From contig NZ_KQ031382.1 in the NCBI RefSeq assembly GCF_000384335.2, forward strand, positions 1,922,001 through 1,986,000: 64,000 nt of DNA. The letters are read 5' to 3'. A program made the translations under genes and the position numbers. Below are positions 28,263 to 35,549 of the stretch, in pieces. Each line of letters begins with the position of its first letter. The stretch's first letter is position 1. Under the pieces are notes generated by a model. It saw nothing but the letters and a program-made list of their open reading frames with translations, did not search any database and was not told the origin of the DNA. Source of the DNA: Hyphomicrobium sp. 99 (GTDB taxonomy: Bacteria; Pseudomonadota; Alphaproteobacteria; Rhizobiales; Hyphomicrobiaceae).

Positions 28263-28781
28263 TCATTCATCCGCGCCGTGAGCGACTAAAGCAGCGAGCT
28301 TTTTGTCGAGCTCCCGCGCCGCATCGAGCAGCGGCTTATTCTCCTCGATGACCATAAGCGACGATGGCAGCACGTACGTAATCGTCGATCCCGCACCATC
28401 GGGATTGTCCGTCACGAGCAGCTCGACAGGCGCGAAAAGCCCCGCCGTGATATCGTGACGGATCATTGTGATCGCCAACAGCGGATTGCCGAGGATCAGG
28501 CGCACCACACGCGGCTTGATACCGAAGAGCGGAAGCCAGCCACTGTGATCGAAGACGGCAAAAAGCATGAAGCCGCTTTTGCCGACGAAACGTTCTTCGA
28601 CTTCCTGCGTGAACTCAGCCTCGTTTGGGTGGTCTTTGAGAACCGCCGAAAAATCTGAATTCGAGGCCAAACCCATCACGCTGCGAAGCCGGTTCAGCAC
28701 GTCGTCGAGGCTTCGCCGCGTTCGAACGACGACGCGTTTTCCCGCAAACGGTTTGGTCTCGATCTTGGCCCCGGTTGTCAT
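28263..28781 (-). CDS. DUF302 domain protein
   Basis: A 172-residue cytoplasmic protein with DUF302 features: an N-terminal strand KRVVVRTRRSLDDVLNRLRS and the C-terminal GAGSTITYVLPSSLMVIEEN, around a core including FMLFAVFDHSGWLPLFG and LILGNPLLAITMIRHD. DUF302 proteins of unknown role often bind small ligands. The gene starts 18 bases after the hydrolase stop on the same strand, so both probably belong to one MarR-controlled transcript. Confidence 0.75.
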   Translation of the reverse strand: MTTGAKIETKPFAGKRVVVRTRRSLDDVLNRLRSVMGLASNSDFSAVLKDHPNEAEFTQEVEERFVGKSGFMLFAVFDHSGWLPLFGIKPRVVRLILGNPLLAITMIRHDITAGLFAPVELLVTDNPDGAGSTITYVLPSSLMVIEENKPLLDAARELDKKLAALVAHGADE

Positions 28782-28799
28782 CTCAGGGAACTCGCGCTC

Positions 28800-29648
28800 T
28801 CACTTTGATAGAAACGCATTGACGTCGGCGGCGAACTCAACGTTGTGCTGCCAGAGGAAGCCGTGTCCGGCGTCATCATAGATCTTGACCTGAGCGTTTG
28901 GAATGAGGCCGCCCATCAGGTGCGTAAGGTGAGGGGGAATCATCAAATCTGCGTCGCCGTTCGCGACAAACGTCGGCTGCTTGATGGCAGCGAGGCGCTG
29001 CAGTTTGCCGTGATCCGGAATGCCCCATTCAACCACCGCGTCGTACTGGGCGTCACGCGTCTGAAGCGTGCCCGGCGCATCACGGTCCTTCCGCTCCATG
29101 AAGCGGCCAAGGTATTCCATGCCCTTTGCCTGGCTGGTCGTCGTCTGCTTGAACATGATGTAAAGAAGCTCCTGGGCGCCAGGTTGATCAGTGCGCACTG
29201 CGTCCGCGATATCCTTTCGCCAACCGTGCATCAGCGGGCCGCCCTGTGGCCCGGTACCAGCGAGAATGAGCTTTCGCACCAGGTAGGGGCGGAGGAGTGC
29301 AACCTCCTGGCCAACAAAACCGCCGAGAGAAAATCCGAGCAGGTCGACTTCGCTGAGCTTCAACGCCTCGAGGAAAACGATGGCATCGCGAGCCATCTGC
29401 GTGACCGTGTTCGGCGTCGTGCCGCTCGTCGAGGCGACGCCCACGTTGTTGAAGGCGATAACCTCGCGTTCGGCGGCAAGAGCATCGAGCAGCGCGGGGT
29501 CCCAGTTATCCATGCTGCCGCGGAAATGCTGAAGCAGAACGAGCGGAACCGCGCCCGGATTTCCGAACCGGCGATAGGCGTATCGAATACCGTTGGCCGC
29601 CTCGACTGTCTGTGTGGCGATCGTGTTTGCGGTTACTTTGCCGAGCAT
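28800..29648 (-). CDS. Alpha/beta hydrolase
   Basis: A 282-residue alpha/beta hydrolase. The nucleophile elbow is GFSLGGFVG, the Asp of the triad is in NGDADLMIP and the His is in DAGHGFLWQH. The oxyanion region is LVLLQHFRGSMDNWDP. The substrate is unknown; related enzymes cleave esters or act as haloperoxidase-like enzymes. The ATG at 29648 has a GGAGAA Shine-Dalgarno. A palindromic operator (29671-29684) lies 22 bases upstream of the ATG, and a MarR gene is divergent from it, pointing to derepression by a small molecule. Confidence 0.87.
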   Translation of the reverse strand: MLGKVTANTIATQTVEAANGIRYAYRRFGNPGAVPLVLLQHFRGSMDNWDPALLDALAAEREVIAFNNVGVASTSGTTPNTVTQMARDAIVFLEALKLSEVDLLGFSLGGFVGQEVALLRPYLVRKLILAGTGPQGGPLMHGWRKDIADAVRTDQPGAQELLYIMFKQTTTSQAKGMEYLGRFMERKDRDAPGTLQTRDAQYDAVVEWGIPDHGKLQRLAAIKQPTFVANGDADLMIPPHLTHLMGGLIPNAQVKIYDDAGHGFLWQHNVEFAADVNAFLSK

Positions 29649-29670
29649 GCGCGCTTCTCCGAATTAAATA

Positions 29671-29684
29671 CTGGCATATGCCAG
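29671..29684. promoter_or_regulatory. Palindromic operator candidate CTGGCATATGCCAG (hydrolase side)
   Basis: A perfect 14-base inverted repeat in the divergent intergenic region, 22 bases upstream of the hydrolase start. Its core TGGCATATGCC recurs exactly at 29779-29789 on the MarR side. Two copies of one palindrome between a MarR-family gene and its divergent partner is the usual arrangement for autoregulation. Binding by the neighbouring MarR protein is inferred. Confidence 0.72.
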
Positions 29685-29778
29685 CAATTAAGGACGAGCG
29701 CGGATGGAAATCAAGCCGGCTTTCGCGCCGCAGCGAACGCCAAACCGTCGCCGACGGGATTTAGTCGAAACAAATCAG

Positions 29779-29789
29779 TGGCATATGCC
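29779..29789. promoter_or_regulatory. Second operator copy TGGCATATGCC (marR side)
   Basis: The 11-base sequence is the same core as the 29671-29684 palindrome, lacking only the last outer base pair. It lies about 46 bases before the MarR ATG at 29836 and its centre is 107 bases from that of the first site. Probably it controls marR itself. Confidence 0.68.
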
Positions 29790-29835
29790 TTGAAAATTTT
29801 TTCAATCCGCGCCAGATTGCGGGAAGAGGGCGCAA

Positions 29836-30276
29836 ATGACACGCGATTGCAACAATGCGATGCTCCGCCGTGCCAGTCGCATGCTGGGACAAATCTACGA
29901 CGACGCGCTGACGCCGAGCGGCCTGCGCGCCACTCAGCACGGCATGCTGGCCCAGATCGCCATCATGGGCGACCCAACGCTCCGCGATCTCGCGACGGAG
30001 ATCGTCATGGATCTCTCCGCGCTGGGCCATACACTGAAACCGCTAATCCGCGACGGTTACCTCGCGCTGGTGCCGGATAAGAAAGACCGCCGCATCAAGC
30101 ACGTGACGCTGACGAAAGCCGGACGTAAAAAGCTCGAGCAGACGACCAAGCTTTGGTTGGAAGCACAGCGGCGTTTTGAAAAGACGTTCGGTGAGCAGCG
30201 CGCGGCTGACCTGCGTGCCGTCCTCGAAGAATTATCTTCAGAGCAGTTCCGCACGTCGTTCATCGCCATCCGTTAA
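29836..30276 (+). CDS. MarR family transcriptional regulator
   Basis: A 146-residue winged-helix regulator. The helix-turn-helix covers about residues 45-75 (MGDPTLRDLATEIVMDLSAL), and the wing is VPDKKDRRIKHVTLTKAGRK, with the conserved D-R pair. MarR proteins bind palindromes as dimers and release DNA on binding phenolic or oxidative ligands. Two copies of a matching palindrome lie upstream, and the divergent hydrolase/DUF302 genes are the likely targets. Cys residues near the N-terminus (RDCNN) may be of interest for redox sensing, which is speculation. Confidence 0.9.
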   Translation: MTRDCNNAMLRRASRMLGQIYDDALTPSGLRATQHGMLAQIAIMGDPTLRDLATEIVMDLSALGHTLKPLIRDGYLALVPDKKDRRIKHVTLTKAGRKKLEQTTKLWLEAQRRFEKTFGEQRAADLRAVLEELSSEQFRTSFIAIR

Positions 30277-30397
30277 TAGCGGCGCAAACGTTCAAAAAGA
30301 TCTTTTTTTGCGGCGCGAAATGCCTTTTCTGCGCGGTGCGGAACTCAATGACTCCGGCGTGCGTTGCTTCCCCGAATGAATTGATATGGAGGACCAC

Positions 30398-30577
30398 ATG
30401 GGTGGTAATCTCATTTACTACGCGATCGTTTTTCTGATTGTCGCGATCGTTGCCGCCGCTCTTGGCTTCGGCGGAGTGGCCGGCACGGCTATTTCTGGCG
30501 CGCACCTTCTTTTGATGGTCGCCGTCGTGTTCATCGTCGTCGGCCTTCTCGCGGGCGTTCTGCGGAGAGGCGTCTAG
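30398..30577 (+). CDS. DUF1328 family small membrane protein
   Basis: A 59-residue protein made of two hydrophobic helices: YYAIVFLIVAIVAAALGFGG, then VAGTAISGAHLLLMVAVVFI and a short basic end RRGV. The GFGGVAG turn is typical of DUF1328. The ATG at 30398 has a GGAGG Shine-Dalgarno 5 bases upstream; the in-frame ATG at 30386 overlaps that site and is unlikely. Function is unknown; members are often stress-responsive. Confidence 0.82.
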   Translation: MGGNLIYYAIVFLIVAIVAAALGFGGVAGTAISGAHLLLMVAVVFIVVGLLAGVLRRGV

Positions 30578-30625
30578 ACATTCTTGGTGATGAGCTAAGG
30601 AAGCGGTTTTCCGATGGAACCGTGC

Positions 30626-30655
30626 GAGCCCCGGCGCAGCAGCGTCGGGGCTTTG
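30626..30655 (+). terminator. Terminator after the DUF1328 gene
   Basis: AGCCCCGGCGC and GCGTCGGGGCT form an 11-bp stem with one mismatch around a 4-base loop, followed by TTTG. It lies about 50 bases after the DUF1328 stop and just before the convergent methyltransferase gene end. Confidence 0.75.
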
Positions 30656-30671
30656 TCATATGCGAGGTGTC

Positions 30672-31538
30672 CTACTTGGCCGATGGCACGAGCATCGCGT
30701 AGCCGGCGGCTTTTTGAAATCGCTCGCGGCGCGCCTTCGACATAAACATCGTCCGCAGCATAACGATCAATTTTACCGGCAGCGGCATTTCAACGGGCCT
30801 GCCGAGGCGATCCGCTTCCTCGCCGAGATAACGGATCTCCGCGGTGCGCCAGCCATGTTCCTCAAAAAATCCGAACCAGTCATCGGGCCGAAACCGGAAC
30901 GGTGCATTCTTCAACCGGTTGCCCATCATTCGTTCGCGTGTCTTGATGAGTTCCGGCGTATAGAAATCGACAAGCCAGCCCACTGCGTGATCGAGAACGC
31001 GCAGATCGTCGGCGAGCGCTGCAACTTCTTCCGCGTTCAAATACGGAACGACGCCTTCGGTGAGCACGAGCAATTTCTTGGCGTGCGCATTCGTGGTGGC
31101 AAAAAGCTGCCGCCGCTCACCCACATCGGCCAGATCGCATTTGATGCGCGTGAGCTGGAAACGCGGCGTCTCTCCCGCAAGACGCTCTTCCTTATACGCA
31201 ATGACGTGCGGATAGTCGGCTTCGATCCAGACGAGAGAGGAGGGCAGATCCATGCGGTAGGGCCGCGTATCGAGCCCCGCGCCAAGGTTGAGAACGGTGT
31301 CCACTCCCTGGTCGACGGCTGTGCGAATGAAATCGTCGATAATGCGCGTTCGGATCGCGATGACCCAGGATGTCATGAAGCCCCGAGGCATGGCTTCCGC
31401 AATCGACTTTCCGCGATCGCCAGCGAGAACCCCGGCAAGCGGATCGCGAAAAAGCGCGTCGTCCCGCGTCGTCTCGACGCTCCGGTAGTGCGCAACCCAG
31501 AAAGCCGTGTCAGAGACGTTCTCGATGGTCGCATTCAT
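30672..31538 (-). CDS. SAM-dependent methyltransferase, class I (leucine carboxyl MTase / TIGR00027-like)
   Basis: The 288-residue protein has a SAM-binding Gly-rich motif VLNLGAGLDTRPYRMDLPS, an acidic ribose-binding strand WIEADYPHVIAYK and a catalytic-region segment VLTEGVVPYLNAEEVAALAD, which matches the large PPM1/TIGR00027 group of O-methyltransferases. It starts best at ATG 31538; an ATG at 31556 adds six residues. It is the third gene of a co-directional set with the SDR and P450 upstream, with 76 bases between. The substrate is unknown. Confidence 0.85.
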   Translation of the reverse strand: MNATIENVSDTAFWVAHYRSVETTRDDALFRDPLAGVLAGDRGKSIAEAMPRGFMTSWVIAIRTRIIDDFIRTAVDQGVDTVLNLGAGLDTRPYRMDLPSSLVWIEADYPHVIAYKEERLAGETPRFQLTRIKCDLADVGERRQLFATTNAHAKKLLVLTEGVVPYLNAEEVAALADDLRVLDHAVGWLVDFYTPELIKTRERMMGNRLKNAPFRFRPDDWFGFFEEHGWRTAEIRYLGEEADRLGRPVEMPLPVKLIVMLRTMFMSKARRERFQKAAGYAMLVPSAK

Positions 31539-31614
31539 CACGTGCCTCGCCCTCATCCGTGTGCGTCATAAATCATATAGGCGGAGATTGAGGTACTATT
31601 TTGGGCGTTCCGAC

Positions 31615-32376
31615 TCACGCGTAGATCATCTTCACCGTCATGCCGCCATCGATCGTGATGTTTTGGCCGGTCATAAAATCCGCGCTTTCCGCAAGAAACA
31701 GGCAAGCCTTGGCGATATCATCCGGTACGCCGACGCGGCCAACCGGATGTTGCTCGTTGTCGGCCTTCGAATGATGAGGCTCTTTCGCCCGTCCAGAAAA
31801 CTGCCAATCGGCCGTCTCGATCCAGCCCGGGCTCACCGAATTGACACGAACGCCATACGAGCCGAGGCTGATGGCCATGCCGTGGGTCAGCGCCAAGATC
31901 GCGCCCTTCGACGCAGTGTAGGCTTCCGTATTGGCTTCCGACATGAAGCCGCGTGTCGATGCGATATTGATGATCGCGCCGCCGAGCTTGTGCTTCACCA
32001 TTTCCCGCGCGACGGCCTGCGAGCACATCACCGCGCCGCGGACGTTGACCGCTTGAACGCGATCGAACTCTTCTATGGGAAGCTCAAGGAAGGGTTTGTT
32101 GGCCATAATGCCCGCATTGTTGACGAGCACGCGGGGACAGCCGATGTCTTTGGAGGTTCTCGTAATCCACCGCTTCACGTCGGCTTCCTGCGATGTGTCG
32201 GCGCGTTCGTAAAGGCAAAGCGAGCCAAGTTTTCGTATGTGCGCCGCCGCTTCTTCGCCAGCATCCTCGACCGGATCGGCGAGCGAAACGGCATAACCCG
32301 CTTTAGCGAACGCATAGCCGATGGCGCGTCCGATGCCCTGAGCACCCCCTGTGATCGCGACGACCTTTTCGCTCAT
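31615..32376 (-). CDS. Short-chain dehydrogenase/reductase (classical SDR)
   Basis: A 253-residue classical SDR. Cofactor motif TGGAQGIG is at residues 9-16, NNAGIM follows at about residue 86, Ser in NIASTRGF and YTASKGA provide the catalytic Ser, Tyr and Lys. The C-terminal IDGGMT is typical. The gene lies between the P450 (75-base gap) and the methyltransferase (76-base gap), all on the - strand, so it may oxidise or reduce a product of the P450. Substrate unknown. Confidence 0.88.
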   Translation of the reverse strand: MSEKVVAITGGAQGIGRAIGYAFAKAGYAVSLADPVEDAGEEAAAHIRKLGSLCLYERADTSQEADVKRWITRTSKDIGCPRVLVNNAGIMANKPFLELPIEEFDRVQAVNVRGAVMCSQAVAREMVKHKLGGAIINIASTRGFMSEANTEAYTASKGAILALTHGMAISLGSYGVRVNSVSPGWIETADWQFSGRAKEPHHSKADNEQHPVGRVGVPDDIAKACLFLAESADFMTGQNITIDGGMTVKMIYA

Positions 32377-32451
32377 CCTGAAAACCCCAATTTTTTGCGG
32401 ACGCCGAGACTGTATCGACGCGCTGTAATCGACGAAAGTTGCGTGAAACCA

Positions 32452-33801
32452 TCAACGAAGTTCGAGCGTCGCCGGCATGCCGTATTTGGGCGGCATCGTA
32501 ATCTGAGGCTTGATATCGATTACGGCATCAGGCGCGAGAGTGAATTTGTATTTTTGCCCAACGGCGGCGAGTACGATTGTAGCCTCCATCATCGCGAAGT
32601 GGCTGCCGATGCAAAGCCGTTGCCCGCCGCCAAACGGGTAATAGGCAAACTTCGGCAATCGCCCCGCCAATCCATCGAGCCAACGCTCGGGCCAGAACCT
32701 CTCGGGATCGGGAAAGTATTTCGGATCGCGGTGGCTGACCCATTGGCTCATCAGGATCGTGTAACCACGTTTGACGCGGTATCCTCCGAGCTCGAGATCG
32801 GTCGTCGCTTCCCGGCCAATTGCGTAGACGGGCGGATAAAGCCGCATCGCCTCGTGGATGACGGCGGACGTGTATGGAAGCGCGGCGAGGTCATCCGCAT
32901 TTGGAATTCTCCCGCCGAGGACGCGGGCCCACTCGTCGACAAGTTTGCGCTCGGCTTCCGCGTGTTGCGAGAGGAGGTACCAGGTCCAGGTGAGCGTCAA
33001 CGCCGTCGTCTCATAACCGGCGAGATAGAGCGTCATGGCTTCATCGCGAAGCTGCTGGTCGCTCATCCGCGTTCCGTCCTCGCGCTGCGCCATGATCATC
33101 GTCGATAAGAGATCGTTGGCGAGCGGACGAGACCGCTTCCGCGCAATAAAGCCGTCAACGAGAGCTTTGACGTTCGCGATGGCGCGGCGCAGCCTGATAT
33201 TGGTGGGCGTCGGGACCCAGAGCGGCAGGCTGAAAGTTTTGTCGAGCCGCGCCGTCAGAGCATCGATAGCCTCCATCAAGCTTTGATCGACCTTCTCGCG
33301 CTCGCCGTGATCATCGAGGCCGAAAAGCGTCTTGAGCGCGATGGCGCTTGTGAGTCCGCTGAATTCGAATTCGAGATCGACGGCCTTGCCGGGCGCCCAT
33401 TTCGAAAGCATCGCCGTCGTCAACTCGGCCATGATAGGCGCGTAGGACAACACGAGCGACTTCAGGAACGACGGTTGCATCAAGCGCCGCTGGCTGAGCC
33501 AGAAATCGCCCTCGCTCGTCACCAGCCCGTTGCCGAGGATCGGTTTGAAAACGCGCGCGCCGAAATGTTTCACGTAGTGTCGCGCATCGGTAACGAGCAC
33601 CTGCTGGATCAGTTCTGGATCGCTGACGAGAAACAGATGCCATCCGCCCACGCGAAAACTCGCGATGGACCCGTAAGTCCGTGCGAGATCGAGAAAGAAG
33701 TCGACCCGCCGCGGTCCGATCTGGGAAATATTACCCCCGATCAGAGTGCCTTTGGGACCTGGCGGAAGCCCCGCTTTGGCAATTGTGATCGATCTGCTCA
33801 T
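32452..33801 (-). CDS. Cytochrome P450
   Basis: A 449-residue heme-thiolate monooxygenase. The I-helix oxygen-binding motif is AGYETTA, the ExxR pair is HEAMRLYPP and the heme-binding loop is FGGGQRLCIG with Cys397 as axial ligand. No transmembrane anchor is seen. The style (PPGPKGTLIGGN start, PERWLDG before the heme) resembles the group of bacterial P450s related to CYP110 and eukaryotic fatty-acid or sterol hydroxylases, so a lipophilic substrate is plausible. Redox partner genes are not present nearby. Confidence 0.9.
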   Translation of the reverse strand: MSRSITIAKAGLPPGPKGTLIGGNISQIGPRRVDFFLDLARTYGSIASFRVGGWHLFLVSDPELIQQVLVTDARHYVKHFGARVFKPILGNGLVTSEGDFWLSQRRLMQPSFLKSLVLSYAPIMAELTTAMLSKWAPGKAVDLEFEFSGLTSAIALKTLFGLDDHGEREKVDQSLMEAIDALTARLDKTFSLPLWVPTPTNIRLRRAIANVKALVDGFIARKRSRPLANDLLSTMIMAQREDGTRMSDQQLRDEAMTLYLAGYETTALTLTWTWYLLSQHAEAERKLVDEWARVLGGRIPNADDLAALPYTSAVIHEAMRLYPPVYAIGREATTDLELGGYRVKRGYTILMSQWVSHRDPKYFPDPERFWPERWLDGLAGRLPKFAYYPFGGGQRLCIGSHFAMMEATIVLAAVGQKYKFTLAPDAVIDIKPQITMPPKYGMPATLELR

Positions 33802-33952
33802 GACAGCATCGCAACATCAGAAAAATCGACATTCAGAAATCACACCGACACATCCGATGTGCCGAAGACCAAAATGAAAAAACAGTAATGGACCGGCGTT
33901 GAACTCGGCCGGTTCAAAGCCTCCGAGTTTGCGTGCGTCCTTGCAAGTGAAA

Positions 33953-34831
33953 TTACGCTTCGCCCGCGTCCTTTGCAGCCAGTGATCCGACGGCTGACCA
34001 ATCGAGATGGTCGCCACCATTTGCAAGCAACGTCAAAAAGCGGTCGCGCAGCAGACTGGCGAGCGGCAGGGGCACACGCAAGTCCTGACCCGCAGCGAGA
34101 GCCAGCCCGACATCCTTCAATCCGAGCGGAGCGGCAAAACCCGCTGGCTCGAACTTACCATCCGCGATCAGCGTACCGTAGGTCTTGTAGACGGGGGCGC
34201 CAAAGAGCGTCGACGTCAGGATTTCGAGATACTGGTGCTTATCGACGCCCGCTTTGCCGACGAGCGCCATCGCCTCGCCAAGTGATTCAATCACGGCCGC
34301 GATGAGAAAATTGCCGCTGAGTTTGACGATGTTTGCGGCCTCCGGCTGTTCGGAAATCGTGAAAGTCTTTTGCCCCACTGCGTCCAAGAGAGGAGAGACC
34401 GTTTTGACGGCATCGCTTTTGCCGGCGGCGACGACGAAGAGTTTTCGGGCCGCCGCCGCATCCGGGCGGCCGAACACGGGGGCGGCAACGTAGCGCTGCC
34501 CTCTTTTGCCGTGGTCTTCGGCCAACCTTTTCGAAAGCGCGACGCTGATCGTGCTCGACGAAATATGGACAGCGCCCTTTTTCAACGTCGCGAGGATGCC
34601 GCCATTCCCGTAGACGACCGCTTCGACGGCCTTGTCTTCCGCGAGCATCGAAAATACGGCTTCGCCCTTGCAGGCGTCGCCGGGCGTCTCGGCGATTTTG
34701 GCCCCTTTGGATGCCAGAGCCTCGGCTTTGGCGCGTGTACGATTATAGACGGTGACATCGTGTCCGGCCTTGAGCAGGTTGCCTGCGATGGCTGACCCCA
34801 TTTGGCCTAATCCGATGAATCCGACTTGCAT
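33953..34831 (-). CDS. NAD(P)-dependent beta-hydroxyacid dehydrogenase family oxidoreductase
   Basis: A 292-residue member of the 3-hydroxyisobutyrate dehydrogenase / glyoxylate reductase family. The Rossmann motif GFIGLGQMGSAIAGNL starts at residue 4, the NRT loop follows strand 2, and the SSSTISV segment and LSGNFLIAA (catalytic Lys just before) are in the expected places. An in-frame ATG at 34843 adds four residues; 34831 is more typical. Substrate could be a small beta-hydroxyacid or imine. The gene stands alone. Confidence 0.87.
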   Translation of the reverse strand: MQVGFIGLGQMGSAIAGNLLKAGHDVTVYNRTRAKAEALASKGAKIAETPGDACKGEAVFSMLAEDKAVEAVVYGNGGILATLKKGAVHISSSTISVALSKRLAEDHGKRGQRYVAAPVFGRPDAAAARKLFVVAAGKSDAVKTVSPLLDAVGQKTFTISEQPEAANIVKLSGNFLIAAVIESLGEAMALVGKAGVDKHQYLEILTSTLFGAPVYKTYGTLIADGKFEPAGFAAPLGLKDVGLALAAGQDLRVPLPLASLLRDRFLTLLANGGDHLDWSAVGSLAAKDAGEA

Positions 34832-35226
34832 GCATCCTCGCAATTTGGCCGTTGTACCGATGTTCGCGCCAAATGGCCATTTTCCGGCCGATCCGAGGCG
34901 GTGGAGGGCGTCGCGCGGTCGCCCGCACCATCAACCCTCACATAGACAATTAGGCTGTATGGTTCGTTCCGGAAGCGGGCGCTTTGGAACCCTTTTCCGG
35001 GTCAGAGGTAAAAAGTTGATCAGTGGCCAAAAACTTAGCGGTATCCATCTAGCTTCATGCGTGCTATCGACGGTTCATCGAACTTTGGCCGGATATTGCG
35101 AGGCACTCCGCCTCTGGCGCAGCCAAGCGCACAGACGTCTTTCCAAAATCGAACTGAGGTCGGCACATGCGCTCGTATTGACGCATGGGTCAATCTCAAA
35201 CATCAGAGCCTTAAAAGGAACATTCT
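34832..35226 (+). other. Region upstream of the cold-shock gene (no gene seen)
   Basis: About 395 bases separate the oxidoreductase start from the cold-shock gene. A 168-codon reading frame crosses it in another frame but overlaps both neighbours and has no family features, so I reject it. An inverted repeat ATTGAC-N6-GTCAAT lies at 35177-35194, and a purine-rich Shine-Dalgarno (AAAAGGA) at about 35213-35219. A long 5' untranslated leader, common for cold-shock mRNAs, is plausible but not demonstrated. Confidence 0.4.
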
Positions 35227-35436
35227 ATGATCACGGGTACCGTGAAATTCTATAACGATCAGAAGGGCTTCGGCTTCATTGCGCCGGACCAGGGCGGGAA
35301 CGACGTCTTCGTGCACGCGACCGCTCTTGAGCGCGCTGGCATGCGCGGCCTTTCGCAGGGCCAGAAGGTCGCTTTCGAAACCGAAACCGATCGTCGCTCG
35401 GGCAAGATTGCCGTTAGCGTCATTCAGAACGCTTAA
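35227..35436 (+). CDS. Cold-shock protein (CspA family)
   Basis: A 69-residue OB-fold RNA chaperone. It carries both RNP-type motifs: KGFGFIAP and DVFVHATALER, within the start MITGTVKFYNDQKGFGFIA. The ATG at 35227 follows an AAAAGGA Shine-Dalgarno. Length is typical for CspA. Cold induction is likely by family but cannot be read from sequence. Confidence 0.93.
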   Translation: MITGTVKFYNDQKGFGFIAPDQGGNDVFVHATALERAGMRGLSQGQKVAFETETDRRSGKIAVSVIQNA

Positions 35437-35451
35437 GTGACATTGCGCGGT

Positions 35452-35482
35452 TGGTAAGGCCGAAGGCCTTGCCGGCAGCTTT
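35452..35482 (+). terminator. Terminator-like hairpin directly after the cold-shock gene
   Basis: GGTAAGGC and GCCTTGCC (about 35453-35472) form an 8-bp stem around CGAAG, followed 5 bases later by TTTT. The first of two candidate terminators after the gene; the palindrome at 35509-35544 is stronger. Confidence 0.5.
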
Positions 35483-35508
35483 TATCGCTTTTTTGATCTA
35501 GGTCACAT

Positions 35509-35544
35509 AAGGCCGCGAGTACGCATGCGTACTCGCGGCCTTTT
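35509..35544. terminator. Perfect 36-base palindrome, bidirectional terminator
   Basis: AAGGCCGCGAGTACGCATG and its reverse complement meet at 35526/35527 to give an 18-bp perfect inverted repeat, ending in TTTT on the right and starting from a short A-run on the left. It lies between the cold-shock gene and the convergent membrane-protein gene (stop at 35550), so it can end both transcripts. The end has no loop in double-stranded form; in RNA the central four bases would form it. Confidence 0.82.
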
Positions 35545-35549
35545 GCTTG

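Noticed and set aside
28845..30080. 411-codon plus-strand open frame over the hydrolase and into MarR
   Set aside because: Antisense to the hydrolase with its complete triad and runs across the operator region; no motif.
31507..33108. 533-codon plus-strand open frame across the methyltransferase, SDR and P450 genes
   Set aside because: Antisense to three genes with intact catalytic motifs; Arg/His-rich shadow composition and no domain.
34752..35255. 168-codon plus-strand frame upstream of and overlapping the cold-shock gene
   Set aside because: Overlaps genes on both sides, has no motif or Shine-Dalgarno; a 5' leader for the cold-shock mRNA is more likely.
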